64,000 nt of DNA from Alligator mississippiensis (Eukaryota; Chordata; Crocodylia; Alligatoridae): assembly GCF_030867095.1 (NCBI RefSeq), contig NC_081828.1, positions 219,449,978 to 219,513,977 on the forward strand. The letters are read 5' to 3'. A program made the translations under genes and the position numbers. Each line of letters begins with the position of its first letter. The stretch's first letter is position 1. This document shows, piece after piece, positions 36,652 to 46,899 of this stretch. Below the pieces are notes generated by a model. It worked only from the letters and a program-made list of their open reading frames with translations. It searched no databases and was not told the origin of the DNA.

Positions 36652-36690
<39 letters not shown>
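36652..36690. repeat. (TG)n microsatellite inside LTR1-B
   Basis: About 19 TG units. The same place in LTR1-A (about 9060-9093) and LTR1-C (about 52304-52340) also has a TG/CA-rich tract, so the tract is a family feature. Confidence 0.95.
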
Positions 36691-36693
<3 letters not shown>

Positions 36694-37068
36694 GGACCAG
36701 CCCCAAGGTTTATGATTTAACTCATTACAGTGTTTCAATCCGCCTAATAAACCAGAATTTTAAGGATCCCGAGTTGGACATTTGTAGCCAACAATAAGAA
36801 GCACCCAGATATATCCTGATGGGGTTAAGCAACCCCTAGGTCTACAAGCTCTTTGTATCCCAGGTGGCAGGGGACCCAGATAAAGACCTGAATCCAGGTG
36901 GTGGCAGTGGTACCCCAGGATTGCAGGTGTGCTCCAAGATGGGGGCCAGCCAGATGTAAGTGCCCTGCGGGAGGAACTTGGTTTTGGCTGGGTGCAGTAA
37001 GGTAGGTTGCTTAGCGCAGGAGTACCCCCTGCTGGCCAGCCACAGATGTAACCAGGACACAGACGTAC

Positions 37069-37196
37069 CTGGGATCAGGATCTCTTTGCGGCAGTCGTAC
37101 AGCATTCCCAGCTGGAAAGGCCTGCCCAGTGCCGACATCTCGATTGTGTCATCAGACCTGGCCATGGCTCGATGTCCACACACGTCTCTGTCTCAC
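37069..37196 (-). CDS. SNTX-like protein, first coding exon
   Basis: Minus strand: acceptor TTTCTTGCAG ends at 37197. The ATG at 37165 lies in strong context (GCCATGG) and the exon ends at 37069 before donor GTACGT. The coding part is 32 codons plus one base and includes IEMSALGRPFQLGMLYDCR, the family's conserved N-terminal 'ALGRPF.LGMLYD' signature, ending in an ILIP motif. The split glycine codon matches the phase of the large exon at 27302. An in-frame upstream ATG at 37183 has a weaker context. The 5' boundary is the likely acceptor of a 5'-UTR intron; the promoter was not identified. A CpG-poor upstream region gives no clear promoter. Confidence 0.87.
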
Positions 37197-37797
37197 CTGC
37201 AAGAAACAACTGGTGTTACACTGACATTCTCCTGGCACCAGAGTCAATACTCGGTCATGTCTGCAGCCTCTGACCCTCTCAGCTAGATGCCCCAGAGCAT
37301 TGCAGTAGACAACTGAGCTTGTGAGAAAGCTTCTGTATCATACTGTGTTGTACACGCAAGTCACTGAACAATATTAAATTAAAGGCACAATGGGATTTGA
37401 TGCATGATCACAACTATTGCACATCCTGCTACACCTGCATGGCAGGAGACATAATTGTGGAACGGAGGAAGAGGTCCCAACCAGCCCATGTTGGCAGTGC
37501 AGGGGGAACTCAGGACCATGCTGGTAATCAACAGCAGAAATGTAAACTTAGGGAGACCTGACTGGATGGAAACAGGCCTGGGCATCCCGGTAGATCACAG
37601 ACTCCATGTGAGTCTGCCACAGAAGGGCTCCACTGTGTTTCCAAGGCAAGGAGTGCTGCCCACACACTCAGGCCTAAAGAGAACCAACCACAAAGGTATT
37701 ATATGTATTTTGTGTCAGCCCTTTGTGGCTTAGTCCCTGTTTGATCGCACTGTTAAATGAATGAGCATGTGACTGTGTCAGTACTTAAGATGTGATT
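37197..37797. other. Upstream region of the SNTX-like first coding exon
   Basis: No repeat family recognised and no further exon found. It probably holds part of a 5'-UTR intron. No CpG island or clear TATA box. Confidence 0.4.
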
Positions 37798-38800
37798 TGT
37801 GGTGGGCCAGTAGGGGGAGCTCCTGCATTGAACCCCCCACCTCACCATACCCATCCACCTTCCTGACTCCACGTGTCTCTCCAGAGGTGCCTAAGTCCTG
37901 GCAGACCCCCTTTCAAGTCCCCCCACAGAGTCCGGGGGTAAAGAGTGCTGCCACCACCCCGAGAAGGGACTGTCTGGGTCCTGTGTCCTTGGGGAAACAC
38001 AGGCCTAATACTCCTATGGGTACTCGACCCAATACAAGAACTTGGGGCACTTCCCCAAGTGGGGGGCCAAAAAGGATAGTCTCCCTTAGTCCGCTGACCC
38101 AAGGGGCCTCCTGGGCATAGTTAAATCCACCCCTCAATAAGTCTCCCACACTAGGTACAAATGAGAACTTTATTGGTTACAGAGCGTAGGGTTAGAATAG
38201 GGTACAGGGTAGAGCAATATCAGAGAAATCCTATAGAGCAAACTCCTGTGGCTGGGGTAGCCTTTGATCTTGTATCTGAGCTACTGCAAGCTATATATCT
38301 AGTTGGATCTCAGGTAGCTTACTCACAAGTATCATTCAGAGGCTGTTGGAGATTCCCTCTGGAGGCAGACAGTTCCTTGATCATGAGTTTTGAGAGAGAG
38401 AGCAAGTTTCAGATGGTCCAGCGCTTCTTTATTCCTGAGTATCCCTCATGGCTGCTACCCCCCACCTCCTGGGCAGTCCTTCACTTATATAGCCCTTGTG
38501 ACCTCATTTACCTGGTTCGAGGGAGGCCAGCACCTGTTGGCTGTCAGCCAACGAATTTGAAATACATCCCTAGTTGCCAGGCAGACTCTAGCCCACCAGG
38601 AAAGAAGCCCCTCACCCAGGTATGTGATGCCAGTCACATAGGCAGAGGGAGCAGGTTTCCCCCCTCCCTCAGGAATGTATCCAGCTCAGGTTGTCCAAAG
38701 AGATGGGGTAAAGGTATGTATCCTCTGCTCGGCCCATCCTTATCAAAACTGTCACAGAGCAGAGTTTTAGGGGGAGAAACAAAAGTGGCTTTCTGCCACA
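37798..38800 (-). mobile_element. Solo LTR, family LTR2, copy b
   Basis: Plus-strand ends TGTGGTGGGCCAGTAGG...TTCTGCCACA. On the minus strand there is a TATA box GCTATATAAG (38493-38484) and AATAAA (38174-38169). Flanks TGATT (37793-37797) and GGATT (38801-38805) are a 5-bp duplication with one difference. It lies just upstream of the SNTX-like gene and in the same orientation, so its promoter would point toward the gene. Confidence 0.88.
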
Positions 38801-39089
38801 GGATTAAGCAGTTAACCACATCTTAAGAGTGACATCTGTCTCAGGTGCAAGTGGCTCTGACTTCCAACCTTCAGTGACTTCCCCATGGCTCCAGAGTCAG
38901 CTCAGCTCTCCACACCTGCATGGCCAAGGTGTAAGTCAGGATTTGTCAGTTCTCTCCATATCATATTTTAAAAATGGTACCTTCTCCTTCTCAGTCTCCT
39001 TCCTTCCCCCTCCTGCAATGCTGATTTCCACTGCTCTGAAGAGTGAGTCTCTCTCAGGTTTTTGAGTGTTTTTCCAATTTTTTACCATC

Positions 39090-39895
39090 ACAAAACCATA
39101 GAGAAGTCAGGCTGGCAGAGACCTCCAGAGGTCACAACCTCCTGCCTGAGGCAGGATCAGCTTCCTAACAGGGAGGCTGTTAGGAAGCCAAAGGCAGAGA
39201 TGGAGCTAGGGCTAGCAACCAGAATTAAGGATAATAAAAAGTCCTTTTTCAAATACATAGGAAGTAAGAAGGTGGCACTGGGTAACGTGGGGCCCCTACA
39301 GGGTAGACTTGGCAATCTGGTGATTGTGGCAAATGAAAAAGCTGACCTTTTTAATGAATTCTTTGCCTCCATATTCCTGAACACCTGGGCACCAACCAGG
39401 GTTACTAGGAATAATGGCCACAAATTGTTAGAGGGAAGGTTCAAGCTGGACATCAGGAGACATTACTTTATGGTTAGGGCTTCCAGGCTCTGGAATTGGC
39501 TCCTGAAGGAGGTGGTACTCTCTCCTACCATGGGGGTCTTTAAGAGAAGGCTGGACAGATATATGGCTGGGGTGATATGACCCCAGCACCCATTCCTGCC
39601 TGTGGAAGGGGGTCAGAGCTGATGATCTGCTCAGGTCCCTTTTGACCCTAAGCACTATGATACTATAATACTGTCCAGACCAGCCCAGATGAATCCATTG
39701 TCAAGCCTCTGAGCAAGACAACACAACACATCACACCTGAACTCCACAGGGAAGGCAGGGGGACCTGGAGGCCAATGTCCTGCTGCTGCAAAGTGTATTA
39801 ATATGTGTCTGAGAGATCTCAAGCAGGGGCTGTGCCCCAGCTGCAGAGAAGGGTAACCTTCTCGCCCCCAAGTCTGTACCCGTCTGACCATAGGG
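39090..39895 (-). mobile_element. Old CR1-type antisense segment, split by a sense CR1
   Basis: Two pieces of the 3661-4135 subfamily (39090-39168, 'gcctgaggcaggatcagc', and 39663-39895, 'ctgtccagaccagcccagatg') on either side of the sense CR1. Confidence 0.7.
39169..39662 (+). mobile_element. CR1 with an internal deletion of the whole RT domain
   Basis: The N-terminal linker remnant (KKSFFKYIGSKK; KADLFNEFFASIF, near 39235-39380) is joined directly to the C-terminal end (TRVTRNNGHKLLEGRF; GVFKRRLD). The missing part corresponds to roughly 44617-46000 of the longer copy, about 1.4 kb. The frame stays open across the junction to a stop at 39580. The 3' end is typical (GATACTATAATACT tail). 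Confidence 0.85.
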
Positions 39896-40800
39896 CAGGG
39901 ATGGGCAACATACAGCTCATGGGCCAGATCCGGCCTGTGAGGCCATTTTATCTGTCCCGCAGGGGCCCTAAAAAGTTTTTAAAAATTAAAATTTATCTGT
40001 CTTTGGTTCCTGTCAAAAATGATCCAGTAGGACCCAGGGGAAGCCCATCAGGCTCCCACAAAAGCAGGGTCTACCCGGCCCCCAGCGTTTACTGCTGCTG
40101 CCCACTCAGAACTTATGCCATCGTAGGCTGTGGTGAGGTTGTCACTGCTGCCTCTGAGCTGTCCAGCGTGTGATCTCTGGGTGGGCAGCAGCAGCAAACA
40201 CTGACTGGCACGGCAAGCTGGGAGGCTGCAGATGCTGCCACCATGGTGCAGCCCTGATGGGTGAGCCTGGAGCCAGCGTGAAGCCCCGGCTGGCAGCGGG
40301 GGTGGGTTACAAGCTGGTGCTGAGCGCAGGGAAAAGCAGCCCCTCGCCCGCCCCATGAGTGGCTCCCCACACTGCAGCCACTTGCAGCCCGCATGGGGCT
40401 GCCTGTTCCTGCTCAGGACAGCCCTGTGTGGGTTATGAGCGGCTGCAGCGTGGGGTGCCAGCCACGGGGTGGTGGAGGGGCCGCTTTTCCCTGTGCTCCG
40501 CTCTGGCTCCTTCCCTCCCCACCCCTCACGTGAGCTTCCTGCACTGGGACAGCCATGTGGTCCCAGGCCAGAAGCCACTGCTGGAGCTTCTGCTGGTGGG
40601 GCGGGGCTGGGTGGGCCCTGCTGTTGTAGGAACCTGCCAGGCTTCCCCGGGGGTCCTACTGCCCTGGGTCCTGACACTTTTGACAGGAACCAAGGACAGA
40701 CACATTTTAATTTTCAAAAAATGTTCAGGGGCCCTGTGGGCCGGACAGAATGGCTTTGTGGGCCATATTCGGCCCGCGGGCTATATTTTGCCCATGCCTG
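39896..40800. mobile_element. hAT-like fold-back element with long inverted repeats
   Basis: Ends are inverted copies: CAGGGATGGGCAACATACAG at the left and, inverted at the right, CAGGCATGGGCAAAATATAG. Similarity continues inward for more than 100 bp ('tctttggttcctgtcaaaa' against 'ttttgacaggaaccaagg'). GC-rich inner arms also pair (about 40310-40375 with 40440-40505). No transposase. The CAG-start termini resemble hAT elements; 8-bp flanks (CCATAGGG, CCCTAAAA) are too diverged to confirm a duplication. Confidence 0.85.
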
Positions 40801-41039
40801 CCCTAAAAGCACAGGAAAGTATGATAACTTACACCTTAAGAGTAAAATGCATTTAAATAGCATTTAGCAATACTGTGAAACACAGCAGTTAGGAAATAAT
40901 CACCAAGTATCTTTAAGTTTACAAGAAACGAATTCACCCTGCATGTACATATACAGATATATGCAGATGCATATTTTACATGCAGCACCCACCCACACAC
41001 ACACACACACACTTGGGTTGTATATTGTGCTTTTGTGTG

Positions 41040-42130
41040 CGTGTGTTTTTTAAGTGGGCAAGATGGCCCCTGTGTTTTGGCCATGTGCTCAGTAGTGGCA
41101 AACTGGGGTCTGTATCTGGGGAAAGTATGTAAAACCCTCTGGTCTCATTGGCCAGGGGATTCTTCAAGCCGATTGGTTGTGAAAGAAACTGGAGTGTGGC
41201 ACTCCTGACTGGACAAGGCCAGGGTGATGTCATGCAAAGGGCTATAAGGGGAGTGAGGCTGGTCTGTGGGGAGAGAAGTTGTCAGGGGCTGCTGCAGAGA
41301 GAAGTTTCCCCTAAGGGACAAGGAGGTTGCAGACAGCAAAAAGGGAAGCTCAGGTAGAGGGGAGAGAGAAGGAGAGTTGTCCCAGTATCTGGGAACTCCT
41401 CTCCTCTTCCCCCCCCCCCCTTTTTTATTTCTTTCATGTTTTAAGGGATTAATATGGGGGGAAAGTGTATTGGTTCCTTGGGTTTGCTGGCCCGGAGTTA
41501 GGCTTGGCAGTTTAAGCAGGGGTGGAACCTGGGAGTTTCTAATCTAAATTTGGGCTGGGGTTGAGGTTTGCAACTTTCTGCTGCCAGTGGAGCTGTGACC
41601 CAAACTGCCTGTAGCTCAGGCCTAGAGGGTTGGCCTGCTCTTTCCTCTTGTTTCTTTTGATGGTCCTTTGCTCCAGTCAGACTGTGTGTGGATGGGCCGG
41701 CTGTAGCCAGTAATCAACGTGGCTCCTTCTGGAGTTTTTCCTGCAGTTTCAATTCAGCAAGCCAAGTAATCCAGCCCAGAAATTTTGGGGAGCATGCATA
41801 CTGTCTGGAGCCAAAGTCACTCCCCACATACACGTACAGCCTCTCCAGGGGAACAAAGATTGGCACGCTACCATTCCTCTAAGAGCAATGTGCGCTCCTT
41901 GCACCACAGAAGGACCCATGCTCTCCAGGAGTTTCCTCGCGCAGCACACCCTACGGACTCTTTTGTAGTTAGTTGTGTTTTACATTGCATTTGGTGTTTT
42001 CCTGTCTTCTGTAATAAATCAGTCTCTTGTGTTCACGCTGCTTGTGAGGAGGAGTTTTGTTTATGTGGGACACACTGGTAATGTATTTAGTATTTCCCAG
42101 GTGGTCTGGGTGGGGGTTCAAGCCAAGGTC
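41040..42130 (+). mobile_element. Putative LTR (promoter and poly(A) layout), ends unresolved
   Basis: Single-LTR layout: CAAT-like GATTGGTTG near 41170, TATA-like GCTATAAGGGG near 41241, and AATAAA followed by a GT-rich stretch near 42011-42030. A C/T run is at 41408-41430. I could not find TG...CA ends with a duplication. No coding region with family motifs is seen. Confidence 0.4.
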
Positions 42131-42159
42131 AAATATATTTTTATTTTAAAAATAAAGGA

Positions 42160-42620
42160 GGGCTGTGGGGATGTGCTGGACTCCTCCCAGGGGTGCGGGC
42201 CCCTGGATCTGTGCTGGATGACAGGAGGCTTCTGCTGCCACCTGGGACTGGCACTGAGCACAGCCCGCACCCAGCACCGGGGAAGACTGATGCTGCCGCT
42301 GGCTCCAGGCAGCAGTGACAGCCTCCTGTCACCCGGCCCAGTGGTGGGAGGCAAGGGAGAGCCAGGGCTGCTCTCTGAGCAGCTCCATCTCCCCATAGAG
42401 CTCAGCCCAGAGGTGACTCCACAGCCCTGGCTCTGCCCGACTTCCACCGCTGGGCTGCTCTTTGTGGGATTCCTCAGCCCTATGGACCACAGTCCAGTGG
42501 CAGGAGGCAGGCAAAACCAGGGCAAAACCAGTGCTCTGCCTCCCACTGCCAGGCTTAGCTCCATGGGGCTGCGTAGTGCTCAGAGTGCAGCCCTGGTGCT
42601 CTCCCCTGCCTCTCACCACT
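42160..42620. repeat. GC-rich imperfect fold-back repeat
   Basis: 'gtggtgggaggcaagggagagcc' near 42338 pairs with the reverse complement near 42582-42615 ('gctctcccctgcctctcaccac'). The style and base composition resemble the inner arms of 39896-40800. Confidence 0.5.
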
Positions 42621-42682
42621 AGGCTGCTTTGAAACTCAAAACGTTTTGAAACTTTTGAAATGTTTCAAGTGCCCTCACTTCA

Positions 42683-42762
42683 TTTCAAAGCTGTTTTGAA
42701 GCTTTTTGTTTCATTTCAATTTCACTGTTTCAAGCTTAAAACACGTCAAAACAGCTTTGAAA
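42683..42762. repeat. 17-bp perfect inverted repeat in a TTTCAAA-rich stretch
   Basis: TTTCAAAGCTGTTTTGA (42683-42699) and its exact reverse complement (42746-42762), loop 46 nt. The surrounding 42629-42780 is built of TTTGAAA/TTTCAAA motifs, suggesting the end of a small DNA element. Confidence 0.8.
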
Positions 42763-43044
42763 TTAAATACTTGGCAACATTTCACACAGCCCGTGTGTGT
42801 ATGTGAATGTAGACAGTGGCAGTGCATAGGGGGTGCAGCCCCTGAGAGTGCTGGGGCACCCCCTGACTGGCCACAATCACTGTTTAGGCAACGGGCAGTG
42901 GGGGCAGGTGGGAGTGCTGGTGCTTCCCTGCAAGTACCAGCCAATAATAGCAGCTGCTCCAAGATGGGCCCCTGGGCAGCGAGATCAGCCACAGGGGGAC
43001 TCGCCCCAGACAGTCAGATCATCCATGGGGGCTGTGATTCTATT

Positions 43045-46000
43045 CCATGATTCAAATCACAGTCCCAAATTGATTCAGGTGAATCTGATTCAGAGGTTTG
43101 GCTACTGCTGAATCAGGCAAATCTCCAAATCACACAAGCCCCACCCTCTGCCCGCTCTCAGTGACTGCCCCACCCAGCCCCGGCTCCCCACTCTTTGGGG
43201 ATGGGACCTGGCAGGGGTCTCCCCATGGTCCCGTCCCCTGTCCCCTACTTACTAGCATGGAATCTGGGCCCAGGTCCCTGTTACAGGCAATGGGGACTGC
43301 CTGAATTGCTGAAGCTCTCCAAATCAATTTGGACAGCTTCAAAGAGGAAGGGAAGCACAGGTAAGTATAAACATCCGAGGAATAGGAGGCCACAACTGTC
43401 CTGGGAGTGGGAGGAAGGCACGAACACCCTCAGGAGGCCTCAGGTGCCTCTACACTAATGCTCATAGTATGGGGTGTAAGCAGAAGGAACTGTGCCTCCT
43501 GATTGCAAGTAAGAACCCAGACTTAGTAGGGCTCACAGAAACCTGGTGGGACCCTACCTATGACTGGGCAGTAGGCATTCAGGGGTACACCCTATATAGA
43601 AGAGACAGGACAGGGAGGAAAGGTGCAGAGGTTGCACTCTATGTCAAAGAGCACCTCACATCATCAAGGATTAGCTTTGGGTTAGAGGAGGGTCGGGCAG
43701 AGACACTGGGTCAAACTACAAGGGGTGTGTGTCAAAAAGGACCTTACAGAGGGTGTCTACTACAGACCACCCAACCAGGGGGAAGAGCTGGACTAGGACT
43801 TCTCCAGTCAGCTTATGGAGGTGGTGAGGTCAAGGGATGTTGTTGTCATGGGTGACCTAAACTACCCAGACGTTTGCTGGGAGGAGCAGACAGCCAGGTC
43901 TGACAGCTCGCGTAGGTTCCTGGCTGTATTACAGGACCTTCACCTTATCCAGGAGGTGCACAGCCCCACTTGGGGTAACGCCTTGCTGGACCTGATCCTG
44001 GCCACAGAGGATGACCTGGTGAGGGGACTGCAGGTCCTTGACCACCTGGGCAATAGCGATCATCACCTGCTGGATTTCACTATCCAACACAGGGAGTCTA
44101 GGGCTCACACCAAGGCTAAAGTCCTTGACTTCAGAAGGGCCAACTTCAATGAGCTTAGGAGACTAGTGTGGGAGGCACTGAGGGCCCAGAAGGTAGAGGA
44201 GATGGGAGTCCACAAGGGATGGTTGTACCTTAAAGGGGTGATCCTCCAGCCCAAAGAATAACAGTCCCTGAGAGAAGCAAGGGGGGTAAGAGTGCTCAGA
44301 GACACCCTTGGCATTCAGCAATGCCTGAGGACTAAAAGGGAGGCATACAACCAGTGGAAGGGAGGAATTATCACCAAGGAGGAGTACTCCTCCTTGGCCC
44401 AGGGGTGTAGGAGGGCTATTAGGAAGGCCAAGGCAGAGATGGAGTTCAGGCTAGCATCTAGGATTCAGGACAACAAAAAGCCCTTTTTCAAGTACATTGG
44501 GAGCAAGAAGACGGCACCAGGCAATGTAGGGCCCCTGCAGGACACAAATAGTAATCTGGTGGCCAAGCCAGACGAGAAAGCTGATATTTTTAACAGTTTC
44601 TTTGTCTCTGTTTTCCTGAACAGGGACTGGGATATCCCACCTACCAGAGGTAGGGACAATCTTGGGGATAGCTCTATCAAGACTTCAGTCAGTGCAGATG
44701 TAGTTAGGGATCTTCTGGAAGGGCTAGACATTTTTAAATCTGCAGGTCCAGATGCCCTCCACCCAAGGGTGCTGAGGGAACTGGCAGGGGTCATCGCGGA
44801 GCCCTTGGCCTGGCTGTATGAGCACTCATGGTCATCTGGCCAGGTGCCAGGGGATTGGAAACTGGCTAATGTGGTCCCAATTTTTAAGAAGGGAAGGAAG
44901 GAGGACCCAAGTAATTATAGGCCTGTAAGCCTCACCTCGGTGCTCGGGAAGCTCTTGGAGAGGATCATGAAGGAGCACATCTATGGGGAGCTGGCAGGAG
45001 AGATCATGCTCAGGGGAAATCAGCATGGGTTCACCAAAGGCAGGTTCTGCCAGACCAACCTGATTGCCTTTTACGAACAAATAACTAAAACCTTGGATGA
45101 TGGTGTCGCTGTGGACGTAGTTTTTCTAGACTTTAAGAAGGCCTTTGATGCTGTCTCTCACCCCATCCTCATCAATAAATTAAGTGACTGTGGCATTGAT
45201 GCCTGCACAGTTAGATGGGTAAAAAATTGGCTGATGGGGTGCATCCAGAGAGGTGGATGGGTTGTACTCAACCTGGTGAGATATGAGCAGTGGGGTACCC
45301 CAGGGCTTAGTCCTTGGGCCTGCACTGTTTAACATCTTCATCAGTGACTTGGCCGAGGAGGTGGAAAGTGCACTGTCCAAGTTTGCTGATGACACCAAGA
45401 TGTGGGGCGAGGTGGACACGCTTGAAGGGAGAGAGAGGCTGCAACTAGATTCAGACAGACTACAACAGTGGGCAGATGAGAATAGGATGGGGTTCAATGT
45501 AGACAAATGCAGGGTGCTGCACCTTGGGAGAAGGACTCCACAGCACACATACAGGCTGGAGAGTTCCCCTCTTGAAAGCAGAGAAGTGGAATGCGATCTT
45601 GGAGTCATTATTGACTCCAAGATGAACATGAGCCACCAATGCCAGACCGCAGCCAGCAAGGCCAGCCACACCTTGTCGTGCATCCAAAGATGCATCTCAA
45701 GCCAGTCCAGAGAGGTGATCCTCCCCCTCTATGCGACTTTGGTCAGGCCGCAGTTGGAGTACTGCATCCAGTACTGGGCACCGCACTTCAAAAGGGATGT
45801 GGCCAGCCTGGAGAGGGGTCAGAGGAGGCCACCCGCTTGGTGAGAGGGCAGCAGGACAGACCCTGTGAGGAGAGACTGAGGGACCTGAACCTGTTCAGCC
45901 TCAGCAAGAGGAGGCTGAGGGGGACCTGGGGGCTGCCTACAAGCTCATCAGGGGGATCAACAACAAATAGGCAGAGCTCTTTTCTCCCCAGAACCACCTG

Positions 46001-46395
46001 GGGTGACGAGGAACAATGGTTATAAGCTGATGGAGAATAGGTTTAGGTTGGAGATCAGAAAGCAATATTTTACAGTTCGGGTGGCCAAAATCTGGAACCA
46101 GCTTCCCAGGGAAGTGGTCCTCGCCCTGACCTTGGGCAAATTCAAGAGGAGGTTGGACAATCACCTGTCTGGGGTCTTGTGAACCCAGCATCCATTCCTG
46201 CCTGTGGCAGGGGGTCAGGCTAGATGATCTGTTCAGGTCCCTCCTGACCCGAGCTACTATGAAACTATGAAACTATGAAATCAATTTGGAACTTTTAAAT
46301 GGTTCCTGATTCGATTCGGATTTGGAGATTTGGCTACTGAATTGGGCCAAATCTCCTCTGAATTGAACCAGCACCCGAAGTACTGCAGAGCCCTA
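43045..46395. mobile_element. MITE-like repeat split by CR1 (43334-46277)
   Basis: Left piece about 43045-43333, right piece about 46278-46395. Both carry GATTTGGAGATTTGGC-type and AAATCAATTTGG-type motifs in direct or inverted form ('aggtttggctactgctgaatcagg' left, 'gagatttggctactgaattggg' right). Family unknown. Confidence 0.5.
43334..46277 (+). mobile_element. CR1, 2944 bp, with perfect 13-bp target-site duplication
   Basis: Flanked on both sides by AAATCAATTTGGA (43321-43333 and 46278-46290). It contains most of ORF2: endonuclease (DLVGLTETWWDPTYDW; VVVMGDLNYPDVCWEE; NSDHHLLDF), RT (QHGFTKGRFCQTNLIAFYEQ; VVFLDFKKAFDAVSH) with intact FADDT (45382-45396), and C-terminal domain. It is broken by frameshifts near 43700-43810 and 45250-45300 and near 45840, and by a stop near 44261. 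The tail is ATGAAACTATGAAACTATG. ORF1 is absent, as expected for a 5'-truncated copy. Confidence 0.95.
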
Positions 46396-46431
<36 letters not shown>

Positions 46432-46432
46432 T

Positions 46433-46890
46433 ATATATGTGTGATGGGCTAGCTGGTAGTGATTTGGCTCAGGGGTTTTGAAAGGATGAAAGATGATTGG
46501 AGGGCTTGGGATTCCCTTTCCTCACCAATCAGGCCCCAGAGACTCACCCTCCATGGCCCCTGATTGGCCCCTCGGATCACCTGGAGGGGAATAAAAGGGG
46601 CAGTGCACCTGACTGGAGAGACCAGTGAGGGAGGACCAGGAAGGAGTTTCAAAGAGCTGACAAGAGCTGGGCCAGCAGGGCGAGAGCAGTTGCCCCAGAA
46701 GTGCCTGAAGGAGTGGGACCTGCAGGCAGCGGTTGAACTCTCAGCAGCGTCAGAGCCCGGGTGGGTGCAGCAAGAGTGTGGCATGGTGCAGGCTGCCCCA
46801 GGCAGAGTGCAGCATGGGCAGCTGCAGGCTGGATGTGGCAGTGGGGGGACACACTTGACCCCTCTCCCTTAAACCCCACCTACACCAGCT
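46433..46890 (+). mobile_element. Possible LTR-type promoter fragment
   Basis: After a (TG)n tract (46401-46428), TGTGATGGGCTAGCTGG starts a stretch with CAAT-like 'accaatcagg' and 'tgattggcc' and a TATA-like GGAATAAAAGGGG near 46589. The 3' end is lost in the CA-rich array. Confidence 0.35.
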
Positions 46891-46899
46891 CCTGGGACC

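Larger units (their letters stand above)
34845..36793 (+). mobile_element. Solo LTR, family LTR1, copy B (4-bp TSD ATAA), contains LTR3
   Basis: Begins TGTAGCAGAAAGCCCC and ends GTAGCCAACA. Perfect 4-bp duplication ATAA (34841-34844, 36794-36797). TATA-like AGATAAAAAG near 36458 and AATAAA at 36746-36751. Without the nested LTR3 it is about 1067 bp, matching copy A. It interrupts LTR2-e precisely: 'gcttcaggct' on one side, 'gaagcaccc' on the other. Confidence 0.93.
33045..37048 (+). mobile_element. LTR2-related solo LTR (copy e), broken by CR1 and LTR1-B
   Basis: Three colinear pieces: about 33045-33534 (with 'gatatttaaaagggtctctcc' as a TATA-like site), 34613-34844 ('aaaggctaccaagcc', AATAAA in 'caataaagctgtc' near 34721) and 36794-37048. 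The last piece ends GCTGGCCAGCCACA, like other LTR2 3' ends. The 5' part differs from copies a-d and its exact start is unclear. Summed length is about 970 bp, the size of the others. Confidence 0.65.
27303..37068 (-). other. Intron of the SNTX-like gene, mostly nested transposons
   Basis: 9766 bp between the two coding exons. Only about 27303-27782 and short edges near 37049-37068 look like non-repeat sequence. The rest is two CR1 copies in the strand opposite to the gene plus at least four LTR insertions and two reverse CR1 insertions, listed separately. Confidence 0.85.

Noticed and set aside
41975..42622. 215-aa plus-strand open frame
   Set aside because: It spans an LTR-like end and a GC-rich fold-back repeat; both strands are open because of the palindrome.
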